Assembly: GCF_040939455.1 (NCBI RefSeq)
Contig: NC_134119.1
Location: 72,897,638-72,961,637 of the forward strand
DNA from: Microcebus murinus
Lineage: Eukaryota > Chordata > Mammalia > Primates > Cheirogaleidae
Length of the DNA stretch: 64,000 bases
Reading direction: 5' to 3'
Shown here: piece after piece, positions 13,250-25,388 of the stretch
How positions within the stretch are numbered: the first letter of the stretch is position 1
Layout: each line of letters opens with the position of its first letter
Made by a program: the position numbers and the translations under genes
The notes under the pieces: generated by a model
What the model was told of the DNA's origin: nothing
Databases searched by the model: none
The model's input: the letters and a program-made list of their open reading frames with translations, nothing else

Positions 13250-14926
13250 AGTCCACTCACCCACGGGAGACGGCAGGCAGGGCGCAGTGCGGATCGGGCT
13301 GTGTCCACTCACCCACGGCAGACGGTCAGGCAGGGCGCAGTGCGGATCGGGCTGTGTCCACTCACCCACGGCAGAAGGGCAGGCAGGGCGCAGTGCGGAT
13401 CTGGCTGTGTCCACTCGCCCACGGGAGACGGGCAGGCAGGGCGCAGTGCGGATCTGGCTGTGTCCACTCACCCACGGCAGGCGGTCAGGCAGGGCGCAGT
13501 GCGGATCTGGCTGTTTCCACTCACCCACGGCAGGCTGTCAGGCAGTGCGCAGTGCGAATCTGGCTGTGTCCACTCACACACGGCAGACGGTCAGGCAGGG
13601 CGCAGTGCGGATCTGGCTGTGTCCACTCGCCCACGGCAGACGGGCAGGCAGGGCGCAGTCCGGATCTGGCTGTGTCCACTCGCCCACTGGAGACGGGCAG
13701 TCAGGGCGCAGTGTGGATCTGGCTGTGTCCATTCGCCCACGGGAGACGGGCAGGCAGGGCGCAGTGCGGATCTGGCTGTGTCCACTCACCCACGACAGGC
13801 GGTCAGGTAGGGCGCAGTGCGGATCTGGCTGTGTCTACTTACCCACGGCAGATGGTCAGGCAGTGCACAGTGCGGATCTGGCTGTGTCCGCTCGCCCACG
13901 GCAGACGGGCAGGCAGGGCGCAGTGTGGATCTGGCTGTGTCCACTCACCCACGGGAGACGGGCAGGCAGGTCGCAGTGCGGATCTGGCTGTGTCCACTCA
14001 CCCACGGGAGACGGGCAGGCAGGGCGCAGTGTGGATCTGGCTGTGTCCACTCACCCACGGCAGACGGTCAGGCAGGGCACCGTGCAGATCTGGCTGTGTC
14101 CACTCACCCACGACAGGCGGTCAGTCAGGGCGCAGTGCGGATCTGGCTCTGTCCACTCACCCACGGCAGACGGTCAGGCAGTGCGCAGTGCGGATCTGGC
14201 TGTGTCCGCTCGCCCACGGCAGACGGGCAGGCAGGGCGCAGTGTGGATCTGGCTGTTTCCACTCACCCACAGCAGACGGTCAGGCAGGGCGCAGTGCGGA
14301 TCTGGCTGTGTCCACTCGCCCACGGCAGACGGGCAGGCAGGGCGCAGTGCGGATCTGGCTGTGTCCACTCACCCACGGCAGACGGGCAGGCAGCGCGCAG
14401 TGCGGATCTGGCTATGTCCACTCACCCACGGGAGACGGGCAGGCAGGGCGCAGTGCGGATCTGGCTGTGTCCACTCACCCACGGGAGAGGGTCAGGCAGT
14501 GCGCAGTGCGGATATGGCTGTGTCCATTCGCCCACGACAGACGGGCAGGCAGCGCGCAGTGCAGATCTGGCTGTTTCCACTCGCCCACGGGAGACGGGCA
14601 GGCAGCGCGCAGTGCGGATCTGGCTGTGTCCACTCACCCACGGAAGGCGGTTAGGCAGGCTGCACTGCGGATCTGGCTGTGTCCACTCACCCACGGCAGA
14701 CGGTCAGGCAGGGTGCAGTGCGGATCTGGCGGTGTCCACTCGCCCACGGCAGACGGGCAGGCAGGGCGCAGTTCGGATCTGGCTGTGTCCACTCACCCAA
14801 GGGAGACCGGCAGGCAGGGCGCAGTGCGGATCTGGCTGTGTCCACTCGCCAACGGGAGACGGGCAGGCAGGGCGCAGTGCGGATCTGGCTGTGTCCACTC
14901 ACTGACGGGAGACGGGCAGGCAAGGC
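13250..14926 (+). repeat. 1.7-kb block, right copy of the 5,880-bp shift
   Basis: This is the downstream partner of 7,370-9,046, with a few point differences such as CAGTCAGGGCG near 13,699 against CAGGCAGGGCG at 7,819. Its right half is also the left end of the 12-kb tandem duplication, so part of it exists a third time near 26,131-27,055. That nesting places the 5,880-bp duplication before the 12-kb one. Confidence 0.8.
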
Positions 14927-14933
14927 GCAGTAC
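14881..14933 (+). repeat. Unit that differs in kind between the 12-kb copies (copy 1 version)
   Basis: This unit reads CTCACTGACGGGAG and ends CAAGGCGCAGTACGG. Its partner in copy 2 (27,010-27,061) is a 52-bp unit reading CTCGCCCACGCAGACGG. Flanking units on both sides are identical between the copies, including the rare CACCCAAGGGAG variant to the left and CCATTCGCCC to the right. A single-unit swap with intact flanks fits a short conversion-like event or a double exchange better than independent point mutation. Confidence 0.8.
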
Positions 14934-15829
14934 GGATCTGGCTGTGTCCATTCGCCCACGGAAGACGGGCAGGCAGGGCGCAATGCGGATCTGGCTGTGT
15001 CCACTCACCCACGACAGGCGGTCATGTAGGGCGCAGTGTGGATCTGGCTGTGTCTACTTACCCACGGCAGATGCTCAGGCAGTGCACAGTGCGGATCTGG
15101 CTGTGTCCGCTCGCCCACGGCAGACGGGCAGGCAGGGCGCAGTGCGGATCTGGCTGTGTCCACTCACCCACGGGAGACGGGCAGGCAGGGCGCAGTTCGG
15201 ATCTGGCTGTGTCCACTCACCCACGGGAGACGGGCAGGCAGGGCGCAGTGCGGATCTGGCTGTGTCCACTCACCCACGGGAGAGGGTCAGCGGGGCGCAG
15301 TGCGGATCTGGCTGTGTCCACTCACCTACGGAAGACGGGCAGGCAGGGCGCAGTGTGGATCTGGCTGTGTCCACTCACCCACGGCAGACGGGCAGGCAGG
15401 GTGCAGTGCGGATATGGCTGTGTCCACTCGCCGACGACAGACGGGCAGGCAGCGCGCAGTGCGGATCTGGCTGTGTCCACTCGCCCACGACAGACGGGCA
15501 GGCAGGGCGCAGTGCGGATCTGGCTGTGTCCACTCGCACACGGGAGACGGGCAGGCAGCGCGCAGTGCGGATCTGGCTGTGTCCACTCACCCACGGGAGA
15601 CGGGCAGGCAGGCAGCAGTGCGGATCTGGCTGTGTCCACTCACTGACGGGAGACGGGCAGGCAGGGCGCAGTGCGGATCTGGCTGTTTCCACTCACCCAC
15701 GGGAGACGGGCAGGCAGGGCGCAGTGCGGATCTGGCTGTGTCCACTCACCCACGGCAGGCGGTCCGGCAGGGCGCAGTGCGGATCTGGCTGTGTCCACTC
15801 ACCCACGGGAGACGGGCAGGCAGGGCGCA

Positions 15830-18238
15830 GTGCGGATCTGGCTGTGTCCACTCACCCACGGCAGACAGGCAGGCAGGGCGCAGTGCGGATCTTGCTTTAT
15901 CCACTCACTCACGGCAGGCGGTCAGGCAGGGCGCAGTGTGGATCTGGATGTGTCCACTCACCCACGGCAGACGGTCAGGCAGGGCGCAGTGCGGATCTGG
16001 CTGTGTCCACTCGCCCACGGCAGACGAGCAGGCAGGGCGCAGTGAGGATCTGGATGTGTCCACTCACCCACGGCAGACGGTCAGGCAGGGTGCAGTGCGG
16101 ATCTGGCTGTGTCCACTCACCCACGGCAGGCGGTCAGGCAGGGCGCAGTGCTGATCTTGCTTTGTCCACTCACCCACGGCAGGCGGTCTGGCAGGGCGCA
16201 GTGCGGATCTTGCTGTGTCCACTCACCCACGGCAGACGGTCAGGCATTGCGCAGTGCGGATCTGGCTGTGTCCACTCGCCCATGGCAGACGGGCAGGCAG
16301 GGCGCAGTGTGGATCTGGCTGTGTCCACTCACCGACGGCAGACGGTCAGGCAGGGCGCAGTGCGGATCTAGCTGTGTCCACTCGCCCACGACAGACGGGC
16401 AGGCAGGGCGCAGTGCGGATCTGGCTGTGTCCACTCACCCACGGGAGACGGGCAGGCAGCGCGCAGTGCGGATCTGGCTGTGTCGACTCACCCACGGGAG
16501 ACGGGCAGGCAGGGCGCAGTGCGGATCTGGCTGTGTCCACTCACTGACGGGAGACGGGCAGGCAGCGCGCAGTGCGGATCTGGCTGTGTCCACTCACCCA
16601 CGGGAGACGGGCAGGCAGGGCGCAGTGCTGAACTGGCGGTGTCCACTCACCCACGAAGGACGGTCAGGCAGGGTGCAGTGCGGATCTGGCGGTGTCCACT
16701 CACCCACGGGAGACGGGCAGGTAGGGCGCAGTGCGGATCTGGCTGTGTCCACTCACCCACGTGAGACAGGCAGGCAAGGCGCAGTGCGGATCTGGCTGTG
16801 TCCACTGACCCACGGCAGATGGGCAGGCAGGGCGCAGTGCGGATCTGGCTGTGTCCACTCGCCCACGGGAGACGGGCAGGCAGGGCGCAGTGCGGATCTT
16901 GCTGTGTCCACTCACCCACGGCAGGCGGTCAGGCAGGGCGCAGTGCGGATCTGGCTGTGTCCACTCACCCACGGCAGACGGTCAGGCAGGGCGCAGTGCG
17001 GATCTGGCTGTGTCCACTCGCCCACGATAGATGGGCAGGCAGGGCGCAGTGCGGATCTGGCTGTGTGCACTCGCCCACGACAGACGGGCAGGCAGGGCGC
17101 AGTGTGGATCTGGCTGTGTCCACTCACCCACGGGAGACGATCAGGCAGCGCGCAGTGCGGATCTGGCTGTGTCGACTCACCCACGGGAGACGGGCAGGCA
17201 GGGCGCAGTGCGGACCTGGCTGTGTCCACTCACTGACGGGAGACGGGCAGGCAAGGCGCAGTGCGGATCTGGCTGTGTCCACTGACCCACGGCAGACGGG
17301 CAGGCAGGGCTCAGTGCGGATCTGGCTGTGTCCACTCGCCCACGGGAGACGGGCAGGCAGGGCGCAGTGCGGATCTGGCTGTGTCCACTCACCCACGGGA
17401 GTCGGGCAGGCAGGGCGCAGTGCGGATCTGGCTGTGTCCACTCACCGACGGTAGACGGGCAGGCAGGGCGCAGTGCGGATCTGGCTGTGTCCACTCACCC
17501 ACGGCAGAAGGGCAGGCAGGGCGCAGTGCGGATCTGGCTGTGTCCACTCGCCCACGGGAGACGGGCAGGCACGGCGCAGTGCGGATCTGGCTGTGTCCAC
17601 CTACCCACGGCAGGCGGTCAGGCAGGGCGCAGTGCTGATCTGGCTGTGTCCACTCACACACGGCAGACGGTCAGGCAGGGCGCAGTGCGGATCTGGCTGT
17701 GTCCACTCGCCCACGGCAGACGGACAGGCAGGGCACAGTGTGGATCTGGCTGTGTCCACTCACCGAAGGCAGACGGTGAGGCAGGGCGCAGTGCGGAACT
17801 GGCTGTGTCCACTCACCCACGGCAGACGGTCAGGCAGGGCGCAGTGCGGATCTGGCTGTGTCCACTCGCCCACGCAGACGGGCAGGCAGGGCGCAGTGTG
17901 GATCTGGCTGTGTCCACTCACCCATGGCTGACGGTCAGGCAGGGCGCAGTGCGGATCTGGCTGTGTCCACTCACCCCCGGCAGGCGGTCAGGCAGGGCGC
18001 AGAGCGGATCTGGCTGTGTCCACTCACCCACGGCAGACGGTCAGGCAGTGCGCAGTGCGGATCTGGCTGTGTCCACTCGCCCATGGCAGACGGGCCGGCA
18101 GGGCGCAGTTTGGATCTGGCTGTGTACACTCACCGACGGCAGACGGTCAGGCAGGGCGCAGTGCGGATCTAGCTGTGTCCACTCGCCCACGACAGACGGG
18201 CAGGCAGGGCGCAGTGCGGATCTGGCTGTGTCCACTCA
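15830..18238 (+). repeat. 2.4-kb block repeated inside each 12-kb copy (first instance)
   Basis: This block recurs at about 22,765-25,388 in copy 1 and at the matching places in copy 2 (about 27,960-30,578 and 35,105-37,728). Marker variants are CTTGCTTTATCC (15,891, 22,831, 28,019, 35,171) and CACGATAGATGGGC (17,023, 23,963, 29,151, 36,303). A third is GTGTCCACCTACCC (17,592, 24,743, 29,932, 37,083). Spacing alternates between about 6.94-7.15 kb and 5.19 kb. This shows an older internal duplication inside the ancestor of the 12-kb sequence. Confidence 0.82.
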
Positions 18239-18239
18239 C

Positions 18240-21200
18240 TGACGGGAGACGGGCAGGCAGGGCGCAGTGCGGATCTGGCTGTGTCCACTCACCCACGGGA
18301 GACGGGCAGGCAGGGCGCAGTGCGGATCTGGCGGTGTCCACTCACCCACGAAGGACGGTCAGGCAGGGTGCAGTGCGGATCTGGCGGTGTCCACTCACCC
18401 ACGGGAGACGGACAGGTAGGGTGCAGTGCGGATCTGGCTGTGTCCACTCACCCACGTGAGACGGGTAGGCAAGGCGCAGTGCGGATCTGGCTGTGTCCAC
18501 TCACCTACGGGAGACGGTCAGGCAGGGCGCAGTGCGGATCTGGCAGTGTCCACTCGCCCACGGGAGACGGGCAGGAAGGGCGCAGTGCGGATCTGGCTGT
18601 GTCCACTCACCCACGGAAGACCGGCAGGCAGGGCGCAGTGCGGATCTGGCTGTGTCCACTCACCGACGGGAGACGGGCAGGCAGGGCGCAGTGCGGATCT
18701 GGCTGTATCCACTCATCCACGGCAGAAGGGCAGGCAGGGCGCAGTGCGGATCTGGCTGTGTCCAATCGCCCACGGGAGACGGGCAGGCAGGGCACAGTGC
18801 GGATCTGGCTGTGTCCACTCACCCACGGGAGACGGGCAGGCAGGGCGCAGTGCGGATCTGGCTGTGTCCACTCACTGACGGGAGACGGGCAGGCAGGGCG
18901 CAGTGCGGATCTGGCTGTGTCCACTCACCCACGGCCGAAGGGCAGGCAGGGCGCAGTGCGGATCTGGCGGTGTCCACTCACCCACGAAGGACGGTCAGGC
19001 AGGGTGCAGTGCGGATCTGGCTGTGTCCACTCACCCACGGCAGACGGGCAGGCAGGGCGCAGTTCGGATCTGGCTGTGTCCACTCACCCACGGGAGACAG
19101 GCAGGCAGGGCGCAGTGCGGATCTGGCAGTGTCCACTCACCCACGAAGGACGGTCAGGCAGGGTGCAGTGCGGATCTGGCTATGTCCACTCACCCACGGG
19201 AGACGGACAGGCAGGGCGCAGTGTGGATCTGGCGGTGTCCACTCACCCACGGGAGACGGACAGGTAGGGTGCAGTGCGGAACTGGCTGTGTCCACTCACC
19301 CACGTGAGACGGGCAGGCAAGGCGCAGTGCGGATCTGGCTGTGTCCACTCACCTACGGGAGACGGTCAGGCAGGGCGCAGTGCGGATCTGGCAGTGTCCA
19401 CTCGCCCACGGGAGACGGGCAGGCAGGGCGCAGTGCGGATCTGGCTGTGTCCACTCACCCACGGAAGACCGGCATGCAGGGCGCAGTGCGGATCTGGCTG
19501 TGTCCACTCACCGACGGGAGACGGGCAGGCAGGGCGCAGTGCGGATCAGGCTGTATCCACTCATCCACGGCAGAAGGGCAGGCAGGGCGCAGTGCGGATC
19601 TGGCTGTGTCCACTCGCCCACGGGAGACGGGCAGGCAGGGCGCAGTGCGGATCTGGCTGTGTCCACTCACCCACGGGAGACGGGCAGGCAGGGCGCAGTG
19701 CGGATCTGTCTGTGTCCACTCACTGACGGGAGACGGGCAGGCAGGGCGCAGTGCGGATCTGGCTGTGTCCACTCACCCACGGCCGAAGGGCAGGCAGGGC
19801 GCAGTGCGGATCTGGCGGTGTCCACTCACCCACGAAGGACGGTCAGGCAGGGTGCAGTGCGGATCTGGCTGTGTCCACTCACCCACGGGAGGCGGGCAGG
19901 TAGGGCGCAGTGCGGATCTGGCAGTGTCCACTCACCCACGGCAGACGGGCAGGCAGGGCGCAGTTCGGATCTGGCTGTGTCCACTCACCCACGGGAGACA
20001 GGCAGGCAGGGCGCAGTGCGGATCTGGCGGTGTCCACTCACCCACGAAGGACGGTCAGGCAGGGTGCAGTGCGGATCTGGCTATGTCCACTCACCCACGG
20101 GAGACGGACAGGTAGGATGCAGTGCGGATCAGGCTGTGTCCACTCACCCACGTGAGATGGGCAGGCAAGGCGCAGTGCGGATCTGGCTGTGTCCACTCAC
20201 CTACGGGAGACGGTCAGGCAGGGCGCAGTCCGGATCTGGCAGTGTCCACTCGCCCACGGGAGACGGGCAGGCAGGCGCCGTGCGGATCTGGCTGTGTCCA
20301 CTCCCCCACGACAGACGGGCAGGCAGGGCGCAGTGCGGATCTGGCTGTGTCCACTCGCCCACGGGAGACGGGCAGGCAGTGCGCAGTGCGGATCTGGCTG
20401 TGTCCACTCGCCCATGGCAGACGGGCAGGCAGGGCGCAGTGTGGATCTGGCTGTGTCCACTCACCGACGGCAGACGGTCAGGCAGGGCGCAGTGCGGATC
20501 TAGCTGTGTCCACTCGCCCACGACAGACGGGCAGGCAGGGCGCAGTGCGGATCTGGCTGTGTCCACTCGCCAACGGGAGACGGGCAGGCAGGGCGCAGTG
20601 CGGATCTGGCGGTGTCCACTCACCCACGAAGGACGGTCAGGCAGGGTGCAGTGCGGATCTGGCTGTGTCCACTCACCCACGGGAGACGGGCAGGTAGGGT
20701 GCAGTGCGGATCTGGCTGTGTCCACTCACCCACGTGAGACGGGCAGGCAAGGCGCAGTGCGGATCTGGCTGTGTCCACTCACCCACGGGAGACGGTGAGG
20801 CAGGGCGCAGTGCGGATCCTGCTGTGTCCACTCACCCACGGCAGAAGGGCAGGCAAGGCGCAGTGCGGACCTGGCTGTGTCCACTCGCCCACGGGAGACG
20901 GTCAGGCAGGGCGCAGTGCGGATCTGGCTGTGTCCACTCACCCACGGCAGGCTGTCTGGCAGAGCGCAGTGCGGATCTGGCTGTGTCCACTCACCCACGG
21001 CAGACGGTCAGGCAGGGCGCAGTGCGGATCTGGCTGTGTCCACTCGCCCACGCAGACGGGCAGGCAGGGCGCAGTGTGGATCTGGCTGTGTCCACTCACC
21101 CACGGCTGACGGTCAGGCAGGGCGCAGTGCAGATCTGGCTGTGTCCACTCACCCACGGCAGGCGGTCAGGCAGGGCGCAGTGCGGATCTGGCTGTGTCCA

Positions 21201-22000
21201 CTCACCCACGGCAGACGGTCAGGCAGTGCGCAGTGCGGATCTGGCTGTATCCACTCGCCCATGGCAGACGGGCAGGCAGGGCGCAGTGCGGATCTGGCGG
21301 TGTCCACTCACCCACGAAGGACGGTCAGGCAGGGTGCAGTGCGGATCTGGCTGTGTCCACTCACCCACGGGAGACGGACAGGTAGGGTGCAGTGCGGATC
21401 AGGCTGTGTCCACTCACCCACGGGAGACGGGCAGGCAGGGCGCAGTGCGGATCTGGGTGTGTCCACTCACTGACGGGAGACGGGCAGGCAGGGCGCAGTG
21501 CGGATCTGGCTGTGTCCACTCACCCACGGGAGACGGGCAGGCAGGGCGCAGTGCGGATCTGGCGGTGGCCACTCACCCACGAAGGACGGTCAGGCAGGGT
21601 GCAGTGCGGATCTGGCGGTGTCCACTCACCCACGGGAGACGGACAGGTAGGGTGCATTGCGGACCAGGCTGTGTCCACTCACCCACGTGAGACGGGCAGG
21701 CAAGGCGCAGTGCGGATCTGGCTGTGTCCACTCACCTACGGGAGACGGTCAGGCAGGGCGCAGTGCGGATCTGGCAGTGTCCACTCGCCCACGGGAGACG
21801 GGCAGGCAGGGCGCAGTGCGGATCTGGATGTGTCCAATCACCGACGGGAGACGGGCAGGCAGGGCGCAGTGCGGATCTGGCTGTGTCCACTCACCCACGG
21901 CTGAAGGGCAGGCAGGGCGCAGTGCGGATCTGGCTGTGTCCACTCACCGACGGGAGACGGGCTGGCAGGGCGCAGTGCGGATCTGGCTGTGTCCACTCAC
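18240..22000 (+). repeat. Cassette-rich domain with dense GAAGGACGG units
   Basis: GAAGGACGG units occur near 18,349, 18,985, 19,144, 19,831, 20,045, 20,627, 21,315 and 21,579, much denser than elsewhere. Each is preceded by GGCGGTGTCC or GGCAGTGTCC and ends AGGGTGCAG. Typical followers are a GGGAGACGGACAGGTAGGG unit, a CACGTGAGAC unit ending CAAGGCGCAG, and a CACCTACGG unit. The domain is copied at 30,580-34,340 in the second 12-kb copy, and older relatives lie at about 43,860-46,480. A short unit near 20,260-20,290 reads GCAGGCAGGCGCCGTGCGG, with bases lost beside the G-run. Confidence 0.8.
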
Positions 22001-22764
22001 CCACGGCTGAAGGGCAGGCAGGGCGCAGTGCGGATCTGGCTGTGTCCAATCGCCTTCGGGGGACGGGCAGGCAGGACGCAGTGCGGATCTGGCTGTGTCC
22101 ACTCACCCACGGCAGGCGGTCCGGCAGGGCGCAGTGCGGATCTGGCTGTGTCCACTCACCCACGGGAGACGGGCAGGCAGGGCGCAGTGCGGATCTGGCT
22201 GTGTCCACTCGCCCACGGGAGACGGGCAGGCAGGGCGCAGTGCAGATCTGGCTGTGTCCACACACCCACGGCAGGCAGTCAGGCAGGGCGCAGTGCTGAT
22301 CTGGCTGTGTCCACTCACCCACGGCAGACGGTCAGGCAGGTCGCAGTGCGGATCTGGCTGTGTCCACTCGCCCACGGCAGACGGACAGGCAGGGCGCAGT
22401 GTGGATCTGGCTGTGTCCACTCACCGACGGCAGACGGTCAGGCAGGGCGCAGTGCGGAACTGGCTGTGTCCACTCACCCACGGCAGACGGTCAGGCAGGG
22501 CGCAGTGCGGATCTGGCTGTGTCCACTCGCCCACGCAGACGGGCAGGCAGGGCGCAGTGTGGATCTGGCTGTGTCCACTCACCCACGGCTGACGGTCAGG
22601 CAGGGCGCAATGCGGATCTGGCTGTGTCCACTCACCCCCGAGAGGCGGTCAGGCAGGGCGCAGAGCGGATCTGGCTGTGTCCACTCACCCACGGCAGACG
22701 GTCAGGCAGTGCGCAGTGCGGATCTGGCTGTGTCCACTCGCCCATGGCAGACGGGCAGGCAGGG

Positions 22765-25388
22765 CGCAGTGCGGATCTGGCTGTGTCCACTCACCCACGG
22801 CAGACAGGCAGGCAGGGCGCAGTGCGGATCTTGCTTTATCCACTCACCCACGGCAGGCGGTCAGGCAGGGCGCAGTGTGGATCTGGATGTGTCCACTCAC
22901 CCACGGCAGACGGTCAGGCAGGGCGCAGTGCGGATCTGGCTGTGTCCACTCGCCCACGGCAGACGAGCAGGCAGGGCGCAGTGAGGATCTGGATGTGTCC
23001 ACTCGCCCACGGCAGACGGTCAGGCAGGGTGCAGTGCGGATCTGGCTGTGTCCACTCACCCACGGCAGGCGGTCAGGCAGGGCGCAGTGCTGATCTTGCT
23101 TTGTCCACTCACCCACGGCAGGCGGTCCGGCAGGGCGCAGTGCGGATCTTGCTGTGTCCACTCACCCACGGCAGACGGTCAGGCATTGCGCAGTGCGGAT
23201 CTGGCTGTGTCCACTCGCCCATGGCAGACGGGCAGGCAGGGCGCAGTGTGGATCTGGCTGTGTCCACTCACCGACGGCAGACGGTCAGGAAGGGCGCAGT
23301 GCGGATCTAGCTGTGTCCACTCGCCCACGACAGAAGGGCAGGCAGGGCGCAGTGCGGATCTGGCTGTGTCCACTCACCCACGGGAGACGGGCAGGCAGCG
23401 CGCAGTGCGGATCTGGCTGTGTCGACTCACCCACGGGAGACGGGCAGGCAGGGCGCAGTGCGGATCTAGCTGTGTCCACTCACTGACGGGAGACGGGCAG
23501 GCAGCGCGCAGTGCGGATCTGGCTGTGTCCACTCACCCACGGGAGACGGGGAGGCAGGGCGCAGTGCGGAACTGGCGGTGTCCACTCACACACGAAGGAC
23601 GGTCAGGCAGGGTGCAGTGCGGATCTGGCGGTGTCCACTCACCCACGGGAGACGGGCAGGTAGGGCGCAGTGCGGATCTGGCTGTGTCAACTCACCCACG
23701 TGAGACAGGCAGGCAAGGCGCAGTGCGGATCTGGCTGTGTCCACTGACCCACGGCAGACGGGCAGGCAGGGCGCAGTGCGGATCTGGCTGTGTCCACTCG
23801 CCCACGGGAGACGGGCAGGCAGGGCGCAGTGCGGATCTTGCTGTGTCCACTCACCCACGGCAGGCGGTCAGGCAGGGCGCAGTGCGGATCTGGCTGTGTC
23901 CACTCACCCACGGCAGACGGTCAGGCAGGGCGCAGTGCGGATCTGGCTGTGTCCACTCGCCCACGATAGATGGGCAGGCAGGGCGCAGTGCGGATCTGGC
24001 TGTGTGCACTCGCCCACGACAGACGGGCAGGCAGGGCGCAGTGTGGATCTGGCTGTGTCCACTCACCCACGGGAGACGATCAGGCAGCGCGCAGTGCGGA
24101 TCTGGCTGTGTCGACTCACCCACGGGAGACGGGCAGGCAGGGCGCAGTGCGGATCTGGCTGTGTCCACTCACTGACGGGAGACGGGCAGGCAGGGTGCAG
24201 TGCGGATCTGGCTGTGTCCACTCACCCACGGGAGACGGGCAGGCTGGGCGCAGTGCGGAACTGGCGGTGTCCACTCACCCACGAAGGACGGTCAGGCAGT
24301 GTGCAGTGCGGATCTGGCTGTGTCCACTCACCCACGGGAGACGGGCAGGTAGGGCGCAGTGCGGATCTGGCTGTGTCCACTCTCCCACGTGAGACAGGCA
24401 GGCAAGGCGCAGTGCGGATCTGGCTGTGTCCACTGACCCACGGCATACGGGCAGGCAAGGCTCAGTGCGGATCTGGCTGTGTCCACTCGCCCACGGGAGA
24501 CGGGCAGGCAGGGCGCAGTGCGGATCTGGCTGTGTCCACTCACCCACGGGAGTCGGGCAGGCAGGGCGCAGTGCGGATCTGGCTGTGTCCACTCACCGAC
24601 GGTAGACGGGCAGGCAGGGCGCAGTGCGGATCTGGCTGTGTCCACTCACCCACGGCAGAAGGGCAGGCAGGGCGCAGTGCGGATCTGGCTGTGTCCACTC
24701 GCCCACGGGAGACGGGCAGGCACGGCGCAGTGCGGATCTGGCTGTGTCCACCTACCCACGGCAGGCGGTCAGGCAGGGCGCAGTGCTGATCTGGCTGTGT
24801 CCACTCACACACGGCAGACGGTCAGGCAGGGCGCAGTGCGGATCTGGCTGTGTCCATCGCCCACGGCAGACGGACAGGCAGGGCGCAGTGTGGATCTGGC
24901 TGTGTCCACTCACCGACGGCAGACGGTCAGGCAGGGCGCAGTGCGGAACTGGCTGTGTCCACTCACCCACGGCAGACGGTCAGGCAGGGCGCAGTGCGGA
25001 TCTGGCTGTGTCCACTCGCCCACGCAGACGGGCAGGCAGGGCGCAGTGTGGATCTGGCTGTGTCCACTCACCCATGGCTGACGGTCAGGCAGGGCGCAGT
25101 GCGGAACTGGCTGTGTCCACTCGCCCCCGGCAGGCGGTCAGGCAGGGCGCAGAGTGGATCTGGCTGTGTCCACTCACCCACGGCAGACGGTCAGGCAGTG
25201 CGCAGTGCGGATCTGGCTGTGTCCACTCGCCCATGGCAGACGGGCCGGCAGGGCGCAGTGTGGATCTGGCTGTGTCCACTCACCGACGGCAGACGGTCAG
25301 GCAGGGCGCAGTGCGGATCTAGCTGTGTCCACTCGCCCACGACAGACGGGCAGGCAGGGCGCAGTGCGGATCTGGCTGTGTCCACTCG
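22765..25388 (+). repeat. 2.4-kb internal block, second instance in copy 1
   Basis: This is the partner of 15,830-18,238. It keeps the four units missing at 17,252, which shows that the shorter arrangement at 17,252 is a deletion. Point differences include CAGATCAGG-type changes and GGAACTGG near 25,105 where the first instance has GGATCTGG near 17,954. A 52-bp unit GTGTCCATCGCCCACGG near 24,850 has lost bases from CACTCGCCC. Confidence 0.8.

Noticed and set aside
12136..16371. 1,411-codon open reading frame on the plus strand (and similar ones, such as 50,373-54,521) as protein-coding genes
   Set aside because: All three frames are open over the same sequence and encode the same period, the ends are set by random unit variants, and indels of one base or of whole units shift frame freely without selection for one frame. 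Start codons come only from chance CATG or GGATGT-type variants. The frames are explained by the 53-bp unit.
22360..23310. Possible unit-level palindromes around TGCGCAGTGCGCAG as an origin or hairpin
   Set aside because: GCAGTGCGCAGTGCG is a short imperfect repeat of GCAGTGC produced by one base change in CAGGGCGCAG; no extended inverted repeat surrounds it.
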